A DNA stretch of 64,000 nucleotides. Origin: an uncultured Prevotella sp. (lineage in GTDB: Bacteria; Bacteroidota; Bacteroidia; Bacteroidales; Bacteroidaceae). This document shows positions 48,722-56,817 of this stretch, piece by piece (the stretch's first letter is position 1; every line of letters starts with the position of its first letter). Both the position numbers and the translations under genes were made by a program. The notes beneath the pieces were generated by a model that did no database searches, had not been told where the DNA came from, and worked only from the letters and a program-made list of their open reading frames with translations. The stretch spans positions 62,001 to 126,000 of the forward strand of contig CAMKTS010000004.1 of the NCBI GenBank assembly GCA_946415755.1, in the 5' to 3' direction.

Positions 48722-51481
48722 TTACCGTTTACTGGTGCTCACCGTCATCTTTTCGTAGAGCTTAAACAGGCACTCCAAACGGGCTTCGTCTGAGGCGAAG
48801 GGATAGCCTGGATAGCAGCTCTCCACGATGTCGTCAAGTTTGGCGTGGGCCTCACGCAAATCCTGTGGCATCTTGTCTGGGTCGTAGAGTTCAGCCAAAG
48901 TCTTCTCCGGGTAATACTCACGAGTAATCAGCACTTCCTCGGCCGCCGACTCGATTTCTTTCTTTTTCTCATCTGGGATTTTAGGGAAGGGAAAAGTGTT
49001 GTATACTAACTGAGCAGAATAACGATAATCATTCTTCAACTTTCCACCTACAGTTTTTAGCCAAAGAACATGAAGTGACGTTTGTAAAATTGCCAAAACA
49101 AATTCATCAACACAATTTATTCTACAAGCAGAAGCTGCAATTACTGTTTCTGAATCAACAAAGCCAATAGGAACAAAATGTCTTCGTGCAGAAGAAACAA
49201 CAGGGACTAAAACAGCTTCGTTTTTAGAGTATGAGTCATAGAAGTACTTATGAGGAGTGGAAGATAGTTTTGCTGTGCCTGTTTGTTTGCTAACAGCTCT
49301 CCACTCCCTACACTTTTCTAACCTTTTCTTGATTGCTGGAATAGACTCCGCTAATGGAAGTTTCTCGTCAGGGATGTAAATACAATATCTAACTAACCCA
49401 TTTATAAACTCATGTGCTCCAACGTATTTCTTAATAAGTTCAGATGCTTGAGGATAGTGTAATAGCAACTCATCTTTTTCTTCATTTGTTAAGACAAGGT
49501 TACCGTCATCAATGATGTAACTACCCTTAACCATTTCAGGGAATCCAGAAATAGACTTGGTTATTTTATCTACTATACAACTACTACCTTCCATTAAATA
49601 TGGATTAATTGAGTTTACCTTCCTCTTTGAGTTTTCCTCATATATATATGATACATCAACTCGACTGCTTAACCCAATTATTATACAAAAAACAGCAGCT
49701 TTGTATTTAGCGTTATTAGACCATAAAAATGATTTGTGTGCAAACTCAATTCTAACATCAGTTTCATTATATATGGGATTCCATAGCATTGAAACTTGTT
49801 CTCCTTGAGTGATTGAGTTGGTAGAAACAAACGCAGCTTTTGCTTTACTATTGTTGATGTATAGGCTTGCTTTCATAAACCAACAAGCCACATAATCTAA
49901 ATCCTTATATGATTGATAACGATTAAAAATAAACTCAATATCCTCTTTGTGTACCTCTTCTTGATTTCTACTCCCCAAATATGGCGGATTGCCAAAGATA
50001 AATACTTCTTCCTCTGGAGTATGCGGACAAACTACATTCCAGTCGAGACGGCAAGCATTTCCACAAACGATTTGAGTGATGTTCTTCAGAGGGAGTGCTT
50101 TAGTATTAACCCCAAAGTTCTCATTCAGCTTGGTGTTCATCTGGTGCTCTGCCAACCACAACGACAACATGGCTACTTCGTGGGGGAAGTCAAGCAACTC
50201 GATGCCATAGAACTGGCTCAGCGAGATAACGCTATTATCGACAAACAGTATTTCACCCTCTGGCGTACACTTTCGTTGCAAGGCAAGGATATCCATTTCG
50301 AGGAATCGCAGACACTTATAAGTGATAATCAGGAAATTGCCACTCCCGCAGGCTGGATCAAAGAACTTCATCTTGCTCATGCGCTTCAACAGCGCATCGC
50401 ATTTCTTGATGACTGGCTTCAGTTCATCGTAGAACTGCTTGGGACTCAGAGCACCGATATTCTTCATCTGAAATTTCTGCTCGTAGAACTCATTGAGTTT
50501 GTTATACTCCCCCCGCAGCTCATCCAAGAAGAGCGGATTGATAACCTTCATGATGTTAGGTACGCTGGTATAGTGCATACCCTGATTGGCACGTTCCTCA
50601 GGATTCACTACTGCCTGAATCATGCTTCCGAAGATGTCAGGATTGATGTCCTTCCAATCCAATTCGCCACACTCGATAATGATGCGACGAGCCTTCTGTC
50701 CCATCTTTGGTATCTGGATATGTTTGGAGAACAGACCACCATTGACGTAGGGAAACTGCTTCACGATGCTGGGAATTTCACTACGTCTAAGCGAAATATC
50801 CATCACATTGAAGGTTTCATCAAGATATTGCGATAGGTCAGAGCCATCCTCTTTGGTGTATCGCTGGATGCTGCTGGTAAAGAGGTTTTCCTCGAAGATG
50901 CCTGTATCCTCGGCAAAGAAGCAGAACAAGAGGCGGCTGATAAAGATATTCAGGTCGTGCAGGTCGTCATCGCTACGGAACTCGTTGTAACTGCGCAATT
51001 CATCGTGCAGTTTGGCCAGTTTCTCTGCCGCTTTGATGTCGGCAGGACTTTCTTCCACATAGTGTACACGTTCAACATCCATCAGTGGATAGAAGGAAGC
51101 AAAGTCCGATGGAAGTCGCTCCAATTGATTCTCATAGGTATCCTTCTCACGAAGATCGTAGGCCAATATCGACTTGCCATCGCTCACAGCGATAATCTTT
51201 GGGGCAGCCTTCAGAATCTGTGGATTCGTTTTCAGTTGCTCTAACTGATCCGTTAAGCCAAACATGCTAACGGGTTGATAGCAGAACAAGCCCTTGATGA
51301 GTAGTCCATCAAAGGTTTTAAGTACACCTTTACCTTCTTTGTAACGCTCAATGTCGCGTTCGCTTTTGCCAAAGGAATAGAGCAGTTGATAACCCACTTC
51401 TGTAGGATCCACACCATTGCTGAACGAATCGGCCAGCCGTTGCTCTATCTCCCTATAGCCAAGTTGCAGTTTCTTTGCCAT
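48722..51481 (-). CDS. MmeI-like class I DNA methyltransferase
   Basis: A 919-aa adenine-type DNA methyltransferase. Motif I is DPACGSGNFL (from D375) and motif IV is NPPY (from N498), typical of gamma-class N6-adenine methylases. The helical spacer, the target-recognition region (about 640-830) and the C-terminal cap follow the MmeI/type IIL plan. The N-terminal region that holds the PD-(D/E)XK nuclease in MmeI is present but shows no clear catalytic triad, so this protein probably only methylates. Cleavage would then depend on the separate GIY-YIG and helicase proteins. The start at 51481 follows a long structured leader. Its last 57 residues recur as a relic at 47917-48111. Confidence 0.87.
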   Translation of the reverse strand: MAKKLQLGYREIEQRLADSFSNGVDPTEVGYQLLYSFGKSERDIERYKEGKGVLKTFDGLLIKGLFCYQPVSMFGLTDQLEQLKTNPQILKAAPKIIAVSDGKSILAYDLREKDTYENQLERLPSDFASFYPLMDVERVHYVEESPADIKAAEKLAKLHDELRSYNEFRSDDDLHDLNIFISRLLFCFFAEDTGIFEENLFTSSIQRYTKEDGSDLSQYLDETFNVMDISLRRSEIPSIVKQFPYVNGGLFSKHIQIPKMGQKARRIIIECGELDWKDINPDIFGSMIQAVVNPEERANQGMHYTSVPNIMKVINPLFLDELRGEYNKLNEFYEQKFQMKNIGALSPKQFYDELKPVIKKCDALLKRMSKMKFFDPACGSGNFLIITYKCLRFLEMDILALQRKCTPEGEILFVDNSVISLSQFYGIELLDFPHEVAMLSLWLAEHQMNTKLNENFGVNTKALPLKNITQIVCGNACRLDWNVVCPHTPEEEVFIFGNPPYLGSRNQEEVHKEDIEFIFNRYQSYKDLDYVACWFMKASLYINNSKAKAAFVSTNSITQGEQVSMLWNPIYNETDVRIEFAHKSFLWSNNAKYKAAVFCIIIGLSSRVDVSYIYEENSKRKVNSINPYLMEGSSCIVDKITKSISGFPEMVKGSYIIDDGNLVLTNEEKDELLLHYPQASELIKKYVGAHEFINGLVRYCIYIPDEKLPLAESIPAIKKRLEKCREWRAVSKQTGTAKLSSTPHKYFYDSYSKNEAVLVPVVSSARRHFVPIGFVDSETVIAASACRINCVDEFVLAILQTSLHVLWLKTVGGKLKNDYRYSAQLVYNTFPFPKIPDEKKKEIESAAEEVLITREYYPEKTLAELYDPDKMPQDLREAHAKLDDIVESCYPGYPFASDEARLECLFKLYEKMTVSTSKR

Positions 51482-51900
51482 AGTTATTGATGATGAAGAA
51501 AGCGAACGGGATTCGTTCAGAAACGTGAGGCACCAGCCAAGCGCATGAAAAAAACGTGGACAGTTTATACTTATCCAACGTCTCAGGCGCTTGGCCGGTG
51601 CCCTCGTAAGAAGATAAGATAAACGCCCACGCTATCTACGTGAGCATTCACTTTTATCCTTCTTACGATCGTCTTTATGCGGCCAAGCTTAAGAGACGTT
51701 TTGAATAAAAAGCGTACGCTTCATTTGTTTTAACCCTCAAAAAGTCATACCGCCACCCTGCGCCCAGGGAACAAGCCTTGACCTTTGGTCGAGCCTGCTT
51801 TCGTTCGACAGAGTTGATGCAAGCATCACTCTGTTCTCACTTAATCACAGCCTTGTCTTGCGTTGTATACAACGATTATGCGATACTTGAGGGCAAAGAT
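51482..51900 (-). promoter_or_regulatory. Structured 5' leader of the methyltransferase gene with alternative stems
   Basis: The promoter -7 TATCTTTG (51900 to 51893) lies about 410 bases before the start codon. In the RNA sense, segment A (51701-51678: AACGTCTC then GCTTGGCCG) pairs with segment B (51603-51579: CGGCCAAGC then GAGACGTT). Segment B can instead pair with segment C (51547-51524) over 15 of 16 bases (GGCACC[G]GCCAAGCGC). A:B and B:C exclude each other. A further hairpin (CGTAAGAAG..CTTCTTACG, about 51605-51668) lies between A and B, and CAGAGT..ACTCTG is at 51809-51833. A perfect palindrome GTTGTATACAAC (51862-51873) near the start site may be an operator. Confidence 0.65.
51678..51701. 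repeat. 24-bp direct repeat, copy in methyltransferase leader
   Basis: Identical to 46935-46958 and in the same orientation. In this copy it forms segment A of the leader switch; the repeats lie 4.7 kb apart and flank the kinase and methyltransferase genes. Confidence 0.8.
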
Positions 51901-52025
51901 ACAAAAAACTTTGGAAAGAAATACTCTTTGAGCAAAAAATCTGCAAAAAAGGGCGAAATAATTTAGCTTTAGCTGAACTTTTACTTTGTTGACCTCTGTC
52001 ACGATGCGGTCATTCTAACATAAAA

Positions 52026-52386
52026 CAGTTACCCTACACTGCCTACACTGACCACTGAGTATCAGGTACTTACACACCAGATACCCTACACTGGAGGCTA
52101 CACCTGAGGCTACACTGGAAAATCTTCAACAAACACCTCGGTGAGTGGCCTACTTATTCCCGTGAAGAGGCTCCTCACGACCGTGAGTGGCCTACTAATT
52201 TCCGTGAGTGGCCTCCTCACAAAAATCCAATTGCATGGGACAAAATCTTGGTGACAGTTGGGGTATTGAAACACCATTCAACACCCCGCCGCTCAGTGTA
52301 GCCTCAGGTGTAGCCTCCAGTGTAGGGTGGTCTACTCGTAACCTATTGAAAATCAGCGGTCAGTGTAGGCAGTGTAGGGTAACTGA
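52026..52386. repeat. Nested inverted-repeat TACACTG element, copy 2
   Basis: A non-coding element of about 360 bp. The outer arms (52026-52053 and 52357-52384) are an exact 28-bp inverted repeat starting CAGTTACCCTACACTGCC. A second pair (52084-52117 and 52294-52327) is exact over 34 bp, starting CCCTACACTGGAGGC. The core has repeated GTGAGTGGCCTACT / GTGAAGAGGCTCCTCAC units and matches the reverse complement of the core of copy 1. No ORF or promoter is evident. A GGTTTATCC string follows on the right in both copies. Confidence 0.85.
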
Positions 52387-52455
52387 TTTTTAATGCTTGG
52401 CACACCCAAAAACAGCCACAAAAACACGGCAAAGCATAGCGAAATGAATTTTGGT

Positions 52456-53043
52456 TTATCCTTGGCGAGGCGGCTTGTCTGACGCGCATTGGGATGTCGC
52501 GAACACAGTAACTGATGTAAGACCGTCGCGGCGACCTGCCACATAGTCTTCTAAAGGCTGACCGTTTCTCTGTAGAGAGGAGGCGCACAGCGGCTGTCCC
52601 ACTGCCAGCCATGCAGTATAGAAAGTATCGCCGGGCTGCAGCTTGGCGTGTTCAGCCTCAACGACTTCCAATCGTTCGTTGACAAGCCTCCGCAGAACCA
52701 TTCTACGGTTCGGATTCCATGTCACGCAAACCATGCTCCCTTCGGAAAGCTGCTCTGTACGGATGGCATCGCCCAAAAAGCCTGAATCCGTCTGTCGGCT
52801 CAAGCGGAAAGCCTGCCAATCAGCATAGCCACAGAAGCGCGCCAGTATATCAAGTGTAGCACGACGTGGTTCATGACCACTCGGAACATACTGCCACAGA
52901 CGTTTCAGCGTGCTAACACTCAGCCCGTCACGATAGGGCAAACGTTGTCGTAACTGTTCAAAATCAGTGGGCGACTGCATGTCCAACCCCGTTTTCTGTT
53001 CTACTGCCTGTAGCAACTCCTTGACGATCACTTGTTCTATCAT
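52456..53043 (-). CDS. Bacteroidota protein with N-terminal HTH-like region, function unknown
   Basis: A 195-aa cytoplasmic protein. Residues about 1-75 (LSVSTLKRLWQYVPSG, then RRATLDILARFCGYADWQAF) have the pattern seen in many Bacteroidota proteins of regulator type, probably a small helical DNA-binding-like domain. The rest includes VCVTWNPNRRMVLRRL. Start at 53043; the -7 element TAACTTTG (53056 to 53049) is only six bases upstream, so the mRNA is probably leaderless. Upstream ATGs precede the promoter. It is divergent from the secreted-protein cluster and may regulate it. Confidence 0.65.
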   Translation of the reverse strand: MIEQVIVKELLQAVEQKTGLDMQSPTDFEQLRQRLPYRDGLSVSTLKRLWQYVPSGHEPRRATLDILARFCGYADWQAFRLSRQTDSGFLGDAIRTEQLSEGSMVCVTWNPNRRMVLRRLVNERLEVVEAEHAKLQPGDTFYTAWLAVGQPLCASSLQRNGQPLEDYVAGRRDGLTSVTVFATSQCASDKPPRQG

Positions 53044-53577
53044 GGGTGCAAAGTTACGAATAATTTCTGTATTCGCAACTGCCAGTAACAGAAATGAACC
53101 AAATATGAACCACGAAACAAGTATGTCTTTCGGGCATTTTCGCGTACCTTTGCAACAATTAACACTTGAAAAATGGGAGAAACGAAAAAAATACACTACC
53201 TTTGTCCTGTCGATTGGAGAGAAAACCGATTGACAAGAGCAAGAGTTACAAGAAGTCCGAATCTTGAAATCGCCAAAAAATCAATTATGAGGGCAGGATG
53301 TAACAAAGGCTCTCACCTGTATGTATGTGTCTTAGGCATGATACATCTGCGTGGGACATTTGTTCATTTATGGTTCATTCATAGACGGTGTTTGGCGATA
53401 CCGAAGATTCGTGGACGTGTAAATAGCTACAAGTCCCATGCTTCTGTGTGCCTCTGGAGCTGAAACAAACAAGATTGCTCACTCCAGAAAAGGGGTGCAG
53501 GTCTTAGCAAATCTTGACAACAAATAAAGTATGACGCCGAATCCGAAGACCCATAGGCAACAAAAAACTAAACAACA
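53044..53577. other. 534-bp intergenic region with divergent promoters and possible leader
   Basis: Plus-strand -7 elements TACCTTTG lie at 53145-53152 and 53197-53204. The second would give a leader of about 365 nt before the ATG at 53578. Inside are a TCTGGAG/CTCCAGA stem near 53455-53490 and no convincing gene. A 96-codon ORF from 53173 has unusual composition and overlaps the second promoter, so it is not called. Confidence 0.45.
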
Positions 53578-54162
53578 ATGAAAAAGTTATTCATTATTGC
53601 TATGGCCTCTCTGATGACCATGACCATTGCAAACGCTCAAACCATCAAAGACGACATCCAGGCCAGTGAAAAGCGTGCTGCCGAGTTGAAGAAACTGATG
53701 GACAACCAGCCCAAAGCCTGTGGCGTTGCCGAGATTGACAACTATGCCACGGCTATTAACAACGCTGCTGTGCTGGCCATTGGAAACAGCGAAAAGATGA
53801 GCAACCTCTACTACCGCGAAATCGGCGAGACCAAGGATGGCGTGACGGAAGTCAAGGAGCAGAAACCAACCGCACAAGACTGGACGGAACTTGGTGCCGG
53901 CATTGCGGGTGAGGGTACACTCCTGAAAAAGGCACAAGAGAGCGCAGAGGCTGCAGCCAAAAAACTGCAAGCAATGGGTGAGGAAGCCAAGAATGCAGGC
54001 AATCCAATGGCCAAGGCCAAGGCTGCTAAGCAGGTGAAAGCCGCTACCGCCGTTGTTGCCTACGGAAAGGATGCACTGCCTATCCTTGTCAACGAGACTG
54101 CGGCTCAGGCCAAAGCCATCAAACAGATTATTGACACGGTGAAATCAGGAAAACGCCTATAA
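53578..54162 (+). CDS. Secreted helical protein, first of a four-gene cluster
   Basis: A 194-aa exported protein with a signal peptide (MKKLFIIAMASLMTMTIANA). The mature part is Ala/Lys-rich and largely helical, with coiled-coil-like stretches (ESAEAAAKKLQAMGEEAKNA). It has no recognised domain. Its stop overlaps the next ATG (TAATG), so the genes are translationally coupled. Confidence 0.7.
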   Translation: MKKLFIIAMASLMTMTIANAQTIKDDIQASEKRAAELKKLMDNQPKACGVAEIDNYATAINNAAVLAIGNSEKMSNLYYREIGETKDGVTEVKEQKPTAQDWTELGAGIAGEGTLLKKAQESAEAAAKKLQAMGEEAKNAGNPMAKAKAAKQVKAATAVVAYGKDALPILVNETAAQAKAIKQIIDTVKSGKRL

Positions 54163-54986
54163 TGAAAACACTTCGTATATTGGCAATTGTCGCAGGGCTT
54201 GCGTGTGGTCTGAACGGCCATGCGCAAGCCGACACACGACCTGTAGTTGGCGTGGCACAGTTCTCATGCGACGAAGATAGTCCCTATACAGGACTGGTAA
54301 CCGAGAAGGTGGTAGAGATGCTGACCAATACACATCGCTTCCGTGTGGTAGACCGCACCAGCCGTGACAAGATTGACGCTGAACTGGAACTTCAGAAGAG
54401 CGAAGCCTTCCTAGACAGCGACAACCTGGCAGACCAGTATTCTACGGTAGCCGCTGAGAAAATGATAACAGGCCATATTGTCAAGATACCCGTCTACCGT
54501 ATCACCAACAGCAACGGTACAACACGTGGTTTCAAAGGCAGTGTGGCCTTCCAGCTGAAAGTGGTTGACGTAGAAAGTGGAGCCAGCAGCGAGGCCACCA
54601 GTTTCGAAGGCAAGGCCAGTAAAGAGTGTCTGTCGCCCGAAAGTGCCGTTACGATGGCCATGCAGTCGCTCCAGCCACAAATCTACGAATACTTCCGTCT
54701 GAACTTCCCACTCACAGCCGCCGTACTGCGCTGCATAGATGACGGTACGATACTCATACAGGCTGGCAAGGAGCAAGGATTAAAGGTTGGTGATAAACTG
54801 GCCGTCGAAGCAGTAGAGATGCTGGGCGGCAAGCCCTACCCCACCACCATTGGAGAAGCCAAGGTCAAGAAACTGGCTGGTGAGGATTTTGCGGAATGCG
54901 ATGTCAGCAAGAAAACAGCAAAGGCCGTCGCAGAGAAGTTGGCAACATATGCCAAGGTAAGATGTAGCCTTATCATCAAAAAGTGA
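54162..54986 (+). CDS. CsgG-family-like secreted protein
   Basis: A 274-aa exported protein whose N-terminal half (VVGVAQFSCDEDSPYTGLVT, then VEMLTNTHRFRVVDRTS) has the CsgG/curli-assembly-like pattern: an early conserved beta strand, a helix and a VVDR motif. The C-terminal part (AVLRCIDDGTILIQAGKEQG, then LKVGDKLAV) matches the FlgT C-terminal-like domain. No lipobox is present (signal ends HAQAD), unlike true CsgG lipoproteins, so pore formation is doubtful. It is the second gene of the cluster. Confidence 0.72.
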   Translation: MKTLRILAIVAGLACGLNGHAQADTRPVVGVAQFSCDEDSPYTGLVTEKVVEMLTNTHRFRVVDRTSRDKIDAELELQKSEAFLDSDNLADQYSTVAAEKMITGHIVKIPVYRITNSNGTTRGFKGSVAFQLKVVDVESGASSEATSFEGKASKECLSPESAVTMAMQSLQPQIYEYFRLNFPLTAAVLRCIDDGTILIQAGKEQGLKVGDKLAVEAVEMLGGKPYPTTIGEAKVKKLAGEDFAECDVSKKTAKAVAEKLATYAKVRCSLIIKK

Positions 54987-54990
54987 GCCT

Positions 54991-55887
54991 ATGAGACAGT
55001 TGCTTCTATTAATAATAGGTATAATGGCTACGACAACAGCTTCGGCACAGGTAGCCAATGCCACGATGACTCCCCCTCAGGCATCGCCACAGTACAAGCC
55101 CCGCATGATGGTCATACCATTCACCAAGCAGGGAGAGGACATACGCACCGTGCTGGAGGATGATGTCAACAAACGCATCGCTCTGACAAAGGTCAAGGAG
55201 GCCTTCGACCACCGAGGATACACGATGGTGGACTTTTTTGCACGCCTAAAGGCACTTTCGACGGCCAGTGGACTCGGTACAGACCAGCAACAAGACCACA
55301 AGACGCTGATTATACAGGGATCGGGAGCCGACATCTATGTCGAGGCAGAGATTGACATCCTACAGTCAGCAACAGGCAATGCCGTCAAAGTGATTCTGAC
55401 TGCCTACGACATCTCGACAGGCAACTCACTGGCCAACACCATCGGGGAGAGCGGACGCTTCTATACCGATGACTATGGGAAACTGGCCGCACGGGCTGTG
55501 GAGAAGGGCATGGATGGTTTCTTGAACGTCATACAAAGCAAGTTCTATGATATTGTAGAAAACGGACGCTCTATCAGTGTCACTATCGGAGTGGCCGACG
55601 GTTCACAATGGCTGATGTCAACGGAACTGGGTGCAGAGGGAATGATTCTCTCCGACCGGCTGGAGATATGGATGGAGGAGAATGCCTATAAGGGCAACTA
55701 CCACATCCAGGGCACCACCGACCGACAGATGATTTTCGATGATGTGCGCATACCTCTGAAAGATGAGAACGGACGAACGTATAACATCAACAAGTTTGCC
55801 CTGAAACTAGCCAAGCTATTCAGCCAGATGGGCATCAGAATAGAGCGCAGCATCAGCACAGGAACACTTGTAGTCACTCTAAAATAG
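54991..55887 (+). CDS. Secreted protein, DUF6175-like
   Basis: A 298-aa exported protein (signal MRQLLLLIIGIMATTTASA). PRMMVIPFTKQGEDIRTVLE near residue 37 resembles the first strand and helix of CsgG-like domains, and YVEAEIDI..VKVILTAYDI later is similar. I recall DUF6175 proteins with this plan in Bacteroidota, but the assignment is tentative. It starts four bases after the preceding stop. Confidence 0.6.
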   Translation: MRQLLLLIIGIMATTTASAQVANATMTPPQASPQYKPRMMVIPFTKQGEDIRTVLEDDVNKRIALTKVKEAFDHRGYTMVDFFARLKALSTASGLGTDQQQDHKTLIIQGSGADIYVEAEIDILQSATGNAVKVILTAYDISTGNSLANTIGESGRFYTDDYGKLAARAVEKGMDGFLNVIQSKFYDIVENGRSISVTIGVADGSQWLMSTELGAEGMILSDRLEIWMEENAYKGNYHIQGTTDRQMIFDDVRIPLKDENGRTYNINKFALKLAKLFSQMGIRIERSISTGTLVVTLK

Positions 55888-55895
55888 ACAAGACC

Positions 55896-56810
55896 ATGAG
55901 GATGCAACGGATTGTATTATTGATACTGGCTTGGATGGTGGTTATGACTACTGCCATCGCACAGGTAGAGATGGCTGTAGCCATCACCACGCAGCAGACA
56001 GACTTGTCGCAGAACACTTACGGAGTATTGCGCAGTAAACTGCTGGGAGCCATCACCGCCGAAGGAGTGGCAGCAGAAGAGTATAGCTGTATTGCCGTTT
56101 TGCCCAGCATTAACTTTACCAACAAACAGTTGGTGGAAGGCGGCATGCGCAACATCACCATTATTGACATGCAACTAACGCTTACTGCCGAGCATATCGT
56201 AACGGGTACCGTGTTCCACAGCACCACGCTCTCTCTGCGCGGCGAAGGAGCCTCACTCGATATGGCCATACGGTCGGCCGTCAGCAGGATGGAAAACAGA
56301 GACCGCCGTGTCAGACAGTTTGTCAGTCAGGCCAGACAGAAAATCATCCAATATTATCAGAACAACACCAACGCCCTGATAACCAAGGCCAAGACACTGG
56401 CAGCAAGAAAGGATTACGACGAGGCCCTGGCATTATTGGATGCCTACCCCGTTTCGCTGGAGGGCTATGCGGCAGTAAGCAAGACAATGACGGGCATCTA
56501 CAAGGAGTACCAAACCAATTGCTGCCAGGAACTGATGGCAAAGGCTCGTTCGGCATACGCTATGGATGATTATCAGGAAGCTGCAACGTTGCTGGCACAA
56601 GTCGATATGCAAAGTTCATGCGGACAGGAGGCTAAGATCCTATGCATGAAAATCAAGCAGTCACGCGATGCGGCAGCAGCACAGGCAGCAGAGGCATACG
56701 AACGGGAATGGCAGGCACAGGCCAATCTGGAATCACAACGCATACAGGCTGCCAAAGAGGTGGCAGAAGCATACTACAAGAATCAAACAAAATACTATTT
56801 CGTGTGGTAA
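55896..56810 (+). CDS. Secreted protein with helical (TPR-like) C-terminal half
   Basis: A 304-aa exported protein (signal MRMQRIVLLILAWMVVMTTAIA). The first half is beta-rich (VLRSKLLGAITAEGVAAEEY, then MQLTLTAEHIVTGTVFHSTT), again CsgG-like in outline. The second half (residues about 150-300) has TPR-like pairs (KDYDEALALLDAYP, DDYQEAATLLAQVD) ending in an Ala/Gln-rich helix. It is last in the cluster and convergent with the Ser/Thr kinase gene seven bases on. Confidence 0.68.
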   Translation: MRMQRIVLLILAWMVVMTTAIAQVEMAVAITTQQTDLSQNTYGVLRSKLLGAITAEGVAAEEYSCIAVLPSINFTNKQLVEGGMRNITIIDMQLTLTAEHIVTGTVFHSTTLSLRGEGASLDMAIRSAVSRMENRDRRVRQFVSQARQKIIQYYQNNTNALITKAKTLAARKDYDEALALLDAYPVSLEGYAAVSKTMTGIYKEYQTNCCQELMAKARSAYAMDDYQEAATLLAQVDMQSSCGQEAKILCMKIKQSRDAAAAQAAEAYEREWQAQANLESQRIQAAKEVAEAYYKNQTKYYFVW

Positions 56811-56817
56811 CAGATGC

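Noticed and set aside
49913..50836. 307-codon ORF on the plus strand
   Set aside because: Antisense to the methyltransferase core motifs, which are clearly coding on the minus strand.
51778..51966. 62-codon ORF on the plus strand
   Set aside because: Lies in the antisense of the methyltransferase leader and its promoter; no homology-like pattern.
53173..53463. 96-codon ORF behind a promoter
   Set aside because: Overlaps a second -7 element, has many Arg/His/Cys/Trp and no recognisable family; more likely leader sequence.
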